Positions 7,776 through 15,160 of a DNA stretch of 36,254 nt are shown in pieces (position 1 is the first letter of the stretch; the number at the start of each line of letters is the position of its first letter). The notes under the pieces are model-generated. The model was given only the letters and a program-made list of their open reading frames with translations. It was not told the origin of the DNA and made no database searches. This stretch comes from Candidatus Saccharimonadota bacterium. GTDB taxonomy: Bacteria > Patescibacteriota > Saccharimonadia > Saccharimonadales > JACDBH01. The position numbers and the translations under genes are program-made. The stretch is from assembly GCA_028289135.1 (NCBI GenBank), contig JAQGGW010000002.1, forward strand, positions 1 to 36,254. The letters are read 5' to 3'.

Positions 7776-9121
7776 TGCGCCAGCTCCGCCTGGATCTTAT
7801 CCGCAAGATTAGCAGGAAAGGCGCTGTCTGGCTGCAAGGCCAAAAGCTTTTCGGCTTCAGTGTCCCAGTCTTTGTCCTGAATAAGCCTCGAAGTTTTGGC
7901 CAGTTTCATTAGATGAGTATTCACGTATTTACCCTGTTTAAAAGCCAAGTTAAGCGATAAAACCAGCTCCTCAACAGTTCCAACGCAGTCCAGCGGCGGA
8001 TGTCCTTCTAGACCCGTTAACTCCTTAAAAAGCGGCTCCAAAGTCTCTTCGTTCATAAAATCAATCGTAAAAGTCCGTGCTATGTCGGCTTCGCTGAGCC
8101 ACGGCGCCAGCAAAATATAGCTGCTCAAACTTTTTGGGCTTTCCAGGCTCCAGCGCCCGCTTGGCCGTTTGGCCGGATCAATCCTAAAAACAAAATTGTC
8201 ACTGGTAAACACTTCAAAATACTGCGGCAGCGCAGCAAACTTTTTGGCGACTCCGATGGATGTCAGCGGGCGGATGGCGCTAAAATAAGTAACACCTTCC
8301 GCAATATGCTGCTTAACATAGGCCTGCAAAGACTTTTCAAACCCAAATGACTTGCTCCACTGGTGATTCACGGCCTCACCCTCCCATTCGGTCGTTGGCG
8401 TGCTAGAACTTGCCTCGTTTGCGACCACAACCATCGACGCTCCTTCAGTAAGCGCCATAACAACGCCCACCAAGCCAAAAATCAGCGAAATTGGCACGTG
8501 ACCCTTGTAGGCCCCGGGCTGCATCTGCAAGTTCATGAGCTCAGGCGCCAGCGTGCGGCCAATGGCACTGATGGGGATACCCATAACGTCGGCTACGGAC
8601 TTGGACTGGCCCAGCTGTTCGCCGGTTGCCATCACAAAACCGCTTAAATCCACATTAAGTTTTTTTAATAGCTCGCCAGCCACAATCGAATCCTTGCCGC
8701 CGCCAATGCCCAAAATTGCCTTTTCGTCCAGATCCAGAACCTCGCTAGGGGCAAATTCCTGTCCGTCCTGCGCCGCAAACTGGGCAACCTTGTCTTTAGA
8801 AAGCTTATTTACATACAAAAATTCGCCCAGCCCATTGCGGAAAACATCATTCCAAAAGGCCGCTTCGCCTGCGTCCATTTGATAAGGCTGCTCTATAGAT
8901 GGCGGTAAAAAGATCTTGTAATAACTGACCCCAAGCGCAATATGCAGCGCCCGCAAACCGCGTTGAACAGCGTCCGAACTTGGCAGTACATCAGGAAAAA
9001 CAAGCGTCTCCGTCAACAAATGCGACTCATTGGCCCTTACAATCTCATAAGCAAAACGCACCGTCTTGCCATCTGGCTGAATAGAAAAATCAAGGTAACA
9101 GAAAATGTCAGCGTTATTCAT
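7772..9121 (-). CDS. murL: MurL-type UDP-MurNAc-L-Ala-L-Glu epimerase
   Basis: The protein has 449 residues from the ATG at 9121, which sits 7 bases after a TGGTATACT -10. The frame stays open to 9181, but that region holds the promoter. MurL inverts the terminal L-glutamate of UDP-MurNAc-L-Ala-L-Glu using ATP and Mg2+, replacing glutamate racemase. Supporting marks are the PP-loop-like GIGGGKDS at residues 138-145 and the downstream VANEASSS and VNHQWSKSFGFE stretches, which resemble conserved MurL blocks recalled from the family. The direct coupling to a MurD gene is the known arrangement of murL. Alternative: another PP-loop ATPase of unknown role. The call rests on recalled family motifs plus context. 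Confidence 0.75.
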   Translation of the reverse strand: MNNADIFCYLDFSIQPDGKTVRFAYEIVRANESHLLTETLVFPDVLPSSDAVQRGLRALHIALGVSYYKIFLPPSIEQPYQMDAGEAAFWNDVFRNGLGEFLYVNKLSKDKVAQFAAQDGQEFAPSEVLDLDEKAILGIGGGKDSIVAGELLKKLNVDLSGFVMATGEQLGQSKSVADVMGIPISAIGRTLAPELMNLQMQPGAYKGHVPISLIFGLVGVVMALTEGASMVVVANEASSSTPTTEWEGEAVNHQWSKSFGFEKSLQAYVKQHIAEGVTYFSAIRPLTSIGVAKKFAALPQYFEVFTSDNFVFRIDPAKRPSGRWSLESPKSLSSYILLAPWLSEADIARTFTIDFMNEETLEPLFKELTGLEGHPPLDCVGTVEELVLSLNLAFKQGKYVNTHLMKLAKTSRLIQDKDWDTEAEKLLALQPDSAFPANLADKIQAELAQ

Positions 9122-9128
9122 GACTTCA

Positions 9129-9137
9129 AGTATACCA
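9129..9137 (-). promoter_or_regulatory. Promoter of murL-murD
   Basis: On the minus strand TGG-TATACT is followed by TGAAGTC and the murL ATG (7-base gap), the near-leaderless layout. Confidence 0.55.
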
Positions 9138-9181
9138 AGAACTTTCATACGGTAGTGCAGTTTGAGATGAAAGCCGAGCAC

Positions 9182-9220
9182 AAAAGCTGAGTCGTACAGA
9201 ACGGTACGGTGAGGCTTTTT
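9182..9220 (-). terminator. Hairpin between the response regulator and murL
   Basis: AAAAGC (9182-9187) and CGTAC (9193-9197) pair with GTACG (9204-9208) and GCTTTT (9214-9219), with a wobble-rich middle. Read on the minus strand, the hairpin closes with GCTTTT after the response regulator stop. It may also act on the plus strand, where a TTTTT run follows. Confidence 0.5.
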
Positions 9221-9260
9221 GACACAGGCTTTCGCTCAAAATGTGCACCGTATGGAAGTT

Positions 9261-9626
9261 CTAGCCAAGTTTTTCTTTAACCAGCTCCGCCACCTGTTTT
9301 GGTGTCATGTCGGCCTTTACAATAAACGCGCTAACGTTAAGTGTCTTCAAGATCTCGGGCGCCTCTTGTTCGCCCATGTTGGTAAGGATAATAACCTTAA
9401 TATCTTTGCCCCAGTCGGTCTTGCGGAGCGCCACCAAGACTTCGTCGCCGTTCATTTCGGGCATCATTAGGTCCAAAAGCACAATATCAGGATGCATTTT
9501 CTCAATAAGCTCCAGGCCGAGTTTGCCGTTTTCGGCACTTTGGACTTCGTAGCCCTCGGTTTCGAACTTGATGCTATACATCTGCGAAATAGCGGAATCA
9601 TCTTCAACAATAGCAATTTTCGTCAT
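9261..9626 (-). CDS. Single-domain CheY-like response regulator
   Basis: The 121 residues form one receiver domain with no output domain. Acidic pair D9/D10, phosphoacceptor D52 in LLDLMMPEMNG, switch residue T82 in IILTN, and K104 in FIVKAD are all present. It would take phosphate from a histidine kinase and act through protein contacts. It is monocistronic: a TATTAT -10 sits 6 bases before its ATG and a hairpin follows its stop. Two kinases in the window (3801-5675 and 15161-16588) have no adjacent regulator, so either could be the partner; this is inference. Confidence 0.93.
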   Translation of the reverse strand: MTKIAIVEDDSAISQMYSIKFETEGYEVQSAENGKLGLELIEKMHPDIVLLDLMMPEMNGDEVLVALRKTDWGKDIKVIILTNMGEQEAPEILKTLNVSAFIVKADMTPKQVAELVKEKLG

Positions 9627-9632
9627 AATACT

Positions 9633-9701
9633 ATAATACTATGAATAACCTCAAAATAAACAAACGAGGTACTTGCAAAATTAACGTGCTTATGGTATAA
9701 T
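9633..9701. promoter_or_regulatory. Divergent leaderless promoters between regulator and 9708 gene
   Basis: Minus strand: TATTAT (9633-9638), AGTATT, ATG 9626. Plus strand: TTGCAA (9673-9678), 17-base spacer, TGG-TATAAT (9696-9701), GCTAAG, ATG 9708. Both gaps are six bases. The plus promoter is close to consensus with no space for a ribosome binding site. Confidence 0.65.
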
Positions 9702-9707
9702 GCTAAG

Positions 9708-10487
9708 ATGATCGAAACTATCAACCAGTTAACGGGGCTTGCACAGGCTAGTACTATGTATTATCCGCCTGGTATGGCAGGACGCTTAAAGCTAGCTGGT
9801 GAAGTTACAGCTAAGGCAATTCCCGATTCTATACATAACACTAGTGAAAGCGTAAGAGGTAAGATTAGAAATAGGTCTATAGGTGCTCTTTCTTTAGCTA
9901 TAATTACAGGTGCCCAAGTATATGCTGATGATAATATTTTTTACGGTATATTCTCTAAAGTTAAGGAAATGGCCGGCAATAGTGTTGGCGTAGCCTGGGG
10001 CGTTACATCGGTGGTTGCGGCTGCAGGACAGACTTTTTTCGCACGCAAAAATCAAAAACACATCGCTACTGAGTTAGCTGCCCAGGCTTACGAGCGAAAG
10101 CCAGAAGTAGCTCCTGCCGAAACATTTACGGATAGATTCAGTGAACGTTTTGATGCTGTTAAAGAACACACTAGAAAAGCGAGTGTAACGCTCTTAGCGC
10201 TTGGCGTACCAGGTCATGTTATGGTGGAGCCTATGACGAAGAAAGAAGTGTGGGCTCATGGAATTTTCTGGGGAGCAACTGCACCCGCCTTTTATACCGT
10301 TGCAAATATAAGCTTTGGTGCACTTGATAATCCAGTAGCCCCTTTTGGGGTAGCTGCTTTGTTATCAGCCACGCGTTATATTAATAATAGTTGGGAACGT
10401 GCAGGGGAAGTTGCGAACCTGAATGTAATGGACGCAGCCTCAAGAGAAGCCATTTCATTGCCAGTTGGTACCCCTAACGTAGCGTAA
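9708..10487 (+). CDS. Uncharacterised protein with several hydrophobic segments
   Basis: A 259-residue protein I do not recognise. Hydrophobic stretches lie at about residues 58-70 (GALSLAIITGAQVY), 92-108 (VGVAWGVTSVVAAAG), 160-172 (VTLLALGVPGHV), 186-205 and 210-220. They are rich in Ala and Gly and separated by charged stretches, one of them long and charged (about 115-155). This suggests a membrane-associated protein with four to five weak helices. Start is fixed by a consensus promoter 6 bases upstream. AT-rich codon use resembles the methyltransferase gene that follows. It lies just before the unusual trio at 10554-13913 but has its own promoter. Confidence 0.55.
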   Translation: MIETINQLTGLAQASTMYYPPGMAGRLKLAGEVTAKAIPDSIHNTSESVRGKIRNRSIGALSLAIITGAQVYADDNIFYGIFSKVKEMAGNSVGVAWGVTSVVAAAGQTFFARKNQKHIATELAAQAYERKPEVAPAETFTDRFSERFDAVKEHTRKASVTLLALGVPGHVMVEPMTKKEVWAHGIFWGATAPAFYTVANISFGALDNPVAPFGVAALLSATRYINNSWERAGEVANLNVMDAASREAISLPVGTPNVA

Positions 10488-10553
10488 GAATCATTTTATG
10501 GTACGATAGGCTTAGTAAAAAATATAAAAAAGTTTATGGCCACTTAAGTAATT

Positions 10554-11312
10554 ATGAACACTACTGTGCCTCAAACAGATTATGAATCATTTGATCCAGC
10601 AGCTTACTTGCAGGAGTATTATCTTGAGGTCGGTCCCGAAAACAAGTTTTTAGTTGAAACTGCTGCCAGGGCGTATAAAGACTTTCCTAATGATTCACTG
10701 GATATTCTAGAAGTTGGCGGTGGTCCAACAGTGTATCAAATCATAAGCTCTGCCCGTGCTGCAAAAACTATCCATTTTAGCGACTACTCTCAAAACAATC
10801 TTGATGAAGTCCAGGACTGGCTAAATGGGGATGGATTTAACTGGGAAGCCTACATTAAGGTGGGCTTAAAAGCCGAAGGTGTGGCCTCGGACCACGACGC
10901 TGTAATGCAGCGAAAAGCCGAAATGCAGCACAAAGTAACAAAGCTATCCCGCTATGACATTATTAGCGATACAATGCTTGCTACCGGCCAAGATACCTAT
11001 GACCTCGTCTCATGTGTATTTGCCTCTGATGCCATCACGCATTCCGTGGAAGGATGGAAAAATGTCCTGCTAAACCTTGCAAAACGTATTAAGAGCGGGG
11101 GTCAGCTGGTACTTGTGGGCGTAACAGGTTCAAATGCCTGGGTAATGGGTGGTAAGTCATTCAAGGCCACCAATCTGTCAGAGGAAGTTATACGAAAAAC
11201 ACTTAGTGAAGTTGGCTTTACTATTGAGCTTTACGAAAGTACGCCGGCAGAAGACGGCCAAGAACATGGTTATGACGGTGTTTTTTACCTAAGAGCAAGA
11301 AAACAGAATTAA
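10554..11312 (+). CDS. SAM-dependent methyltransferase of the NNMT/PNMT/TEMT type
   Basis: The 252-residue protein looks like the small-molecule N-methyltransferases nicotinamide, phenylethanolamine and thioether S-methyltransferase. Marks in order: FDPAAYLQEYY (13-23), matching the F-P--YL--YY opening of that family; SAM motif I EVGGGPTVYQI (53-63; the animal enzymes have IGSGPTIYQ); HFSDYSQNNLDEVQDWL (74-90; TDYSDQNLQELEKWL in NNMT as recalled); a DAITHSVEGW acidic-loop equivalent; and KSGGQLVLVG. Such enzymes methylate amines, pyridines or thioethers with S-adenosylmethionine. The substrate cannot be told. The gene ends 4 bases before the ArgS-like gene, so the two are probably cotranscribed. 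Upstream TGG-TACGAT near 10500 may be the promoter. Family type is fairly sure. Confidence 0.75.
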   Translation: MNTTVPQTDYESFDPAAYLQEYYLEVGPENKFLVETAARAYKDFPNDSLDILEVGGGPTVYQIISSARAAKTIHFSDYSQNNLDEVQDWLNGDGFNWEAYIKVGLKAEGVASDHDAVMQRKAEMQHKVTKLSRYDIISDTMLATGQDTYDLVSCVFASDAITHSVEGWKNVLLNLAKRIKSGGQLVLVGVTGSNAWVMGGKSFKATNLSEEVIRKTLSEVGFTIELYESTPAEDGQEHGYDGVFYLRARKQN

Positions 11313-11316
11313 AAAT

Positions 11317-12708
11317 ATGCGCATCTTAAGAATAAAAAAGCCTAAAAAAACCCAGCCTTTGTCGCAGCACCCTCGTGAATTTATAGAAGAATTATTAAAT
11401 ATCGTAATTTATCAACTATACGGAATAGAATATAGCGCTGTTGTGGCGCACCCGGCAAAAACGGTGGCCGCAAAAACCGCGCATAAGATTGACTATGTAT
11501 TTACGAGCTTTGAATTAGCGAACGGCATGGACCAGTCACCAATAAAAGTTTCAGACGAAATTGCTACCCAGATTATCCGCTGGATAGAAAAGAAAAAGCC
11601 AAACTCCCTACAAGACATAAAGCTTGAATCCGTAAATGGGTATGTTAACTTTGAACTTTCCGAGAAATATCTTTCGGAAGCGGCTTATTATGTCGCGCAC
11701 TGGCTCCAAAGACCCCAAGACCGCCAAAAGAAAAGTAAACGAATGAGAATTTTGGTCGAAGGTCCTGTTTTGGGCGAGGACCCCGAAACCAAACCGGTAA
11801 ATGAAACGTTTTCATTTGTGCGGGAGCTTTATGGGGCGGCGGGCTACAGTGTGCTTAGTAAGTATCTTATGTCTGACGCTTCAGAAGACGCAGCTAAAAA
11901 GTCCGCGCCTGGGTTAATGGAAAGCAACAATTTCCGTTTGATGCCAAAAGGACACAACCCAGTGGTAGAATCCGCGCAGTTTGAACGCCGGGTGCGTAAG
12001 CTGCTAAACGGTCAAGTAGCGGCCAAAAGTGACGAAGCTTTAGCGCAACGGATACTTAAACTGCAAAAGAACTATCTGGAACGCTGTATTAAAGAATTAA
12101 AAAAGAGCAATCTTAACCCTGAGGATTTAGTAGCCGAATCTGCATTGACAAAAAAAGTCCATGAATGGCTAGATACAACGGCTAAAAAACGTGATCATAT
12201 AATCTTTAGTACATCTAACCAGTCGGCTTACTACCACATACCGGTTGGGCCTATGGCATCCCTAAGAACTGCGAACGGGTCACTTTTTAGAGCGGCGTAT
12301 CTGTTATATAGCCTTGACACCGTACTTAGCCACGAATCAAGCCGTCATGACTTATTGGTGGCGATCGTACCTAAAAAATACCACCAGCTTTTGTACGGGC
12401 ACGCCGACCTATTAGGAGCAAATATCTCCTACAAAACATTTATCTGTATTGACCCAGAATTTGTATATACAACGCTCCCGCTACGACGCAAAAGTTTGGG
12501 CGCACTGAGCATAGCTTCACAAAAGATAGCCCATGGGCTGGCAAGCGCCCTGCATAAAAACGTGCATAATGGCGAGGCCCGTTCTAGCTTGGTTGGCTTG
12601 GTAGATTTCCCGGTTGAACTTAACGAACTTGCGAGTCATGTCCGTCTTTTAGAAGTTTTTGCACTCATTACCAGCAGCGTGGCTAACGCGGAAGAGTTTT
12701 TAAGTTAA
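11317..12708 (+). CDS. Arginyl-tRNA-synthetase-like protein lacking HIGH and KMSKS motifs
   Basis: The 463-residue protein has the outline of class I arginyl-tRNA synthetase. Residues 21-130 resemble the ArgS N-terminal tRNA-elbow domain (HPAKTV; PIKVSDEIATQII; then VNGYVNFELSEKYLSEA, compare AGPGFINFxLxxxxL). Residues 143-190 resemble the first strand and helix of the Rossmann core (RILVEGP, then FSFVRELYGAAGYSVL, compare the IGD-ARxxEFxGYxV region). At the place of HVGH stands EDPETKPVN, and no KMSKS is visible. Residues 290-385 (SLDTVLSHESSRHDLL..YHQLLYGHADLLG) resemble the ArgS stretch ADRVIY-GADQ-xHF. The anticodon-binding domain is short or absent. This looks like a non-canonical paralogue. 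Possible roles: aminoacyl transfer, arginine or amino-acid binding, or a regulatory pseudoenzyme. The homology is remote and judged by eye. Confidence 0.5.
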   Translation: MRILRIKKPKKTQPLSQHPREFIEELLNIVIYQLYGIEYSAVVAHPAKTVAAKTAHKIDYVFTSFELANGMDQSPIKVSDEIATQIIRWIEKKKPNSLQDIKLESVNGYVNFELSEKYLSEAAYYVAHWLQRPQDRQKKSKRMRILVEGPVLGEDPETKPVNETFSFVRELYGAAGYSVLSKYLMSDASEDAAKKSAPGLMESNNFRLMPKGHNPVVESAQFERRVRKLLNGQVAAKSDEALAQRILKLQKNYLERCIKELKKSNLNPEDLVAESALTKKVHEWLDTTAKKRDHIIFSTSNQSAYYHIPVGPMASLRTANGSLFRAAYLLYSLDTVLSHESSRHDLLVAIVPKKYHQLLYGHADLLGANISYKTFICIDPEFVYTTLPLRRKSLGALSIASQKIAHGLASALHKNVHNGEARSSLVGLVDFPVELNELASHVRLLEVFALITSSVANAEEFLS

Positions 12709-13913
12709 ACCCGGTCAGCTAAAATTTCATGTATATCACGGCTTATTAGCATTGGCCGGTCAATCTTAATATCCCCGTATAATAAAAAGTTTGATTTAGA
12801 CCCGTAGCCTCCGTACTGGCCGTTACCAAACTCGACATCGTTAACAATTTGGTTTTCCACTACGGTTGCAAACCCCAACTTCTTTTTGAGGTTTTCATCA
12901 CTTCCAAATAAGCATATATACATCGTGTGATCCTTAAAATCTTGGGACAAAAGCGTCCGTTCCAGCTCTGAGGTGTTGTTGTATTCCAAAATATAAAATA
13001 CGGGCGCGAAAAATTCATGAAAACTCTCGGTGCCGTGTTCTTGTAAAGTTTTTCTGACAATGCTCGGATATACTAAATGCTTGTCGTAGTCTATCTCGCC
13101 CCCAAAAGCTAGGTTTTCGCGTTCTTTGGTTAAAAATTCTTTTAACTTTTCAATGTAAGTGTTTTTAATAGTTTTACTGACCCGTACTTTCGGATCGGCC
13201 GAACTGCCAACTTTTATATTTTCTAATTCTTGCTGCAGCTTTCCTACGAACAAGTCAGACAATGTGTGCGGGACAAAAAAAGCGTCTGGTCCGGCACAAT
13301 CTTGGCCACTGTTAAAACAGCGCATCTCGACTGCTTTTTGTACGGCAAGATCAATATCGGCGTTTTCTAGTACAACAAATGGATTTATGCCGCTGCCGTT
13401 ATAAACCAGCAAGGCTTGCGGGCACTTTTTATGTATATCAAGTGCATTTTCGTATTTGCCCGTAAAGATTATGACATCCGATTCATAAGCGTAAAGGTCC
13501 ATAAAAATATAGCGCTGTACTGCGTGCAGGGAAATGTTTGGAAAAAGGTCATTGATCTTGAGGTAACTATAAAGTTCGGTTAAGACTTCATGCATAACTT
13601 CGGGCGGGCGTATGAATACGTTTTTAGCAAAGGCACTTGGGGCGATTCCAAAGATAACTAGGGAGTAGATGGGCAGGTTTAGCGGAAAGAAAGTCGAAAT
13701 AGTTAGGCTATCCAGTGGCTTTTTGATTGGACTAAATTCTTCTTCCAGACCTTTTAGGGTCGCGATAGCACGATCAATCTCATCATTTGCGGTCTCGTAT
13801 GTTTCGTACTTAGATAATATAGACACAAGTTCATACCTCTGCTGGGAAATCTTTTGAGCAAGGCGGAGACACGAGGCAAAGTAACTGGTTGCTGGGGGAC
13901 TGGTTTTTATCAT
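12705..13913 (-). CDS. Aldehyde-dehydrogenase-superfamily protein, short and atypical
   Basis: The 402-residue protein follows the ALDH order: FPLNLP (76-81, the PWNFP site), KNVFIRPPE (98-105, cofactor-site Lys replaced by Arg), FTGKYENA (150-157, FTGSxxxG), VYNGSGINPFVVLENADID (170-188), and the catalytic block FNSGQDCAG with Cys206. The general-base Glu of LELGG, expected near residue 171, is replaced by a VYNGSG stretch. The usual length is 480-500, so about 80 residues at the N terminus are reduced. It could act as an acylating or thioester-linked reductase, or have lost activity. The stop overlaps that of the ArgS-like gene by 4 bases (convergent). No RBS is visible and the upstream region is A-rich. 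Confidence 0.75.
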   Translation of the reverse strand: MIKTSPPATSYFASCLRLAQKISQQRYELVSILSKYETYETANDEIDRAIATLKGLEEEFSPIKKPLDSLTISTFFPLNLPIYSLVIFGIAPSAFAKNVFIRPPEVMHEVLTELYSYLKINDLFPNISLHAVQRYIFMDLYAYESDVIIFTGKYENALDIHKKCPQALLVYNGSGINPFVVLENADIDLAVQKAVEMRCFNSGQDCAGPDAFFVPHTLSDLFVGKLQQELENIKVGSSADPKVRVSKTIKNTYIEKLKEFLTKERENLAFGGEIDYDKHLVYPSIVRKTLQEHGTESFHEFFAPVFYILEYNNTSELERTLLSQDFKDHTMYICLFGSDENLKKKLGFATVVENQIVNDVEFGNGQYGGYGSKSNFLLYGDIKIDRPMLISRDIHEILADRV

Positions 13914-13966
13914 GTATTTTTCTTTTTAAATATGCTTATGGTTATATAATCTTTGATTCCATTATA

Positions 13967-13975
13967 TGTTACTAT
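13967..13975 (+). promoter_or_regulatory. Promoter of the sensory operon
   Basis: TGT-TACTAT is followed by ACCATT and ATG 13982 (6-base gap), the leaderless layout. It fixes the start codon of the membrane sensor. Confidence 0.55.
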
Positions 13976-13981
13976 ACCATT

Positions 13982-14860
13982 ATGCTTACTAACATTGGTC
14001 AAACTACAGAATCAAAACCAAAAAGTAGCTTCTTCAAAAATGCCTTCAACTTGATAATTGTTTTACTTATAGCCGTAACGCTTGGCATGTGGATTGGTGT
14101 ACACGTCAACGGAACGACAGAGGCTAATCTTAACTATTACTTCTCTTTGATGCTTGGTTTGCTGCCTTTTGTAGCCAGCTTTAAGGGCTTTTTAGCGGCA
14201 AAGAAATGGGGCGGGTTTTCTAGTGTACTTGGCCGTTCGATAGCGGCACTGTCGGCTGGGCTCTTTTTCTGGGGTGCCGGCGAACTGGTATGGTCCTATT
14301 ACAACTTGGTTATTCACCAGGCCGCACCATATCCATCAGTAGCAGATATCTTGTTTGTGCCAGGTTTTATATTTTGGATTATGAGTTCGCTGTTTTTGCT
14401 TAAGTTAGCAGGTGTTAGCCTTGTACTAAAAAAACGGCCTATACTCTGGTGGCTCGTCGGCATTCTGCTTATAGGAGGCACAGCACTTTCGTATTATTTA
14501 CTTGTATATTTAGCGCGCGGTAACGTGCTTTTGACCGATTCAGCAAACCCAACAAAAGTATTCTTGGATATTTATTATCCTCTTGCCGACTTTATATCGT
14601 TTACTCTTGTAACAATTATTGTTGCCGTATCAGGCAAATACATCGGTGGAAAACTAAAAATGCCTATTTTCTTAGTAATGTTTGGGCTTGCGATCATGTA
14701 CATTGGCGACATTGTATTTGGCTATACCACCACAAAAGGTACTTTTTATAATGGAAGCCGCGGGGACCTTATCTTGTTACTCGGCATTAGCGTGCTTTCA
14801 ATCGCCGTACTCAAATATGCTGAAGCTGCTCCAAAGTTAACAGGACAAGGCGAGGGCTAA
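13982..14860 (+). CDS. Stand-alone multi-helix membrane sensor protein
   Basis: The 292-residue protein has about eight membrane helices and no soluble domain. It carries FFWGAGELVWSYY and a PYPSVADILFVPGF stretch, a W..GE..W plus PSxADxLF combination that I recall from N-terminal membrane sensor regions of bacterial and archaeal kinases and cyclases. Here it is a separate gene, followed 5 bases later by a small protein and then by a soluble histidine kinase. The likely role is the membrane sensing part of a split signalling complex. The open frame extends upstream to 13889, but the promoter at 13967-13975 places the start at 13982. Confidence 0.7.
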   Translation: MLTNIGQTTESKPKSSFFKNAFNLIIVLLIAVTLGMWIGVHVNGTTEANLNYYFSLMLGLLPFVASFKGFLAAKKWGGFSSVLGRSIAALSAGLFFWGAGELVWSYYNLVIHQAAPYPSVADILFVPGFIFWIMSSLFLLKLAGVSLVLKKRPILWWLVGILLIGGTALSYYLLVYLARGNVLLTDSANPTKVFLDIYYPLADFISFTLVTIIVAVSGKYIGGKLKMPIFLVMFGLAIMYIGDIVFGYTTTKGTFYNGSRGDLILLLGISVLSIAVLKYAEAAPKLTGQGEG

Positions 14861-14865
14861 ATATA

Positions 14866-15144
14866 ATGGATGTGTACGCTCAAATTGCGGAAAGGATCAT
14901 CTCCCAACAGGAAACAATTATCGGTCCTGTTGCTGTTGAGCGGGCAATGACCGTCAAAGGACTTGCGCTTGATTGGCCTAATCATACGGTGACCATAACC
15001 GGCAACGAACCAGCTGTTATAGACCATCTTGTTGCGCAGTACAAACAGCTATTTGGGCAGATTTCGGTTGAGGTATGTAAAGAGGCGGTGGGACGCTTGA
15101 GCCAGCAGCTAACTCCTGAGCAGTTACCCGCTTCGCTTCGTTAA
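14866..15144 (+). CDS. Small soluble protein of the sensory operon, unknown
   Basis: A 92-residue protein, MDVYAQIAERIISQQETIIG at the start, with two predicted helices (residues 1-25 and 50-75) around a short beta-rich part (WPNHTVTITG). No membrane segment or signal peptide. It lies between the membrane sensor (5-base gap) and the kinase (16-base gap), so it is cotranscribed and may link the two. No family is recognised. Confidence 0.6.
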   Translation: MDVYAQIAERIISQQETIIGPVAVERAMTVKGLALDWPNHTVTITGNEPAVIDHLVAQYKQLFGQISVEVCKEAVGRLSQQLTPEQLPASLR

Positions 15145-15160
15145 ATAGGGGCGGCTACGT

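Noticed and set aside
9124-9181. 20-residue N-terminal extension of the MurL-like protein
   Set aside because: It contains the TGGTATACT -10 box placed 7 bases before ATG 9121.
13889-13981. 31-residue N-terminal extension of the membrane sensor
   Set aside because: It overlaps the divergent ALDH-like start and includes the TGTTACTAT promoter.
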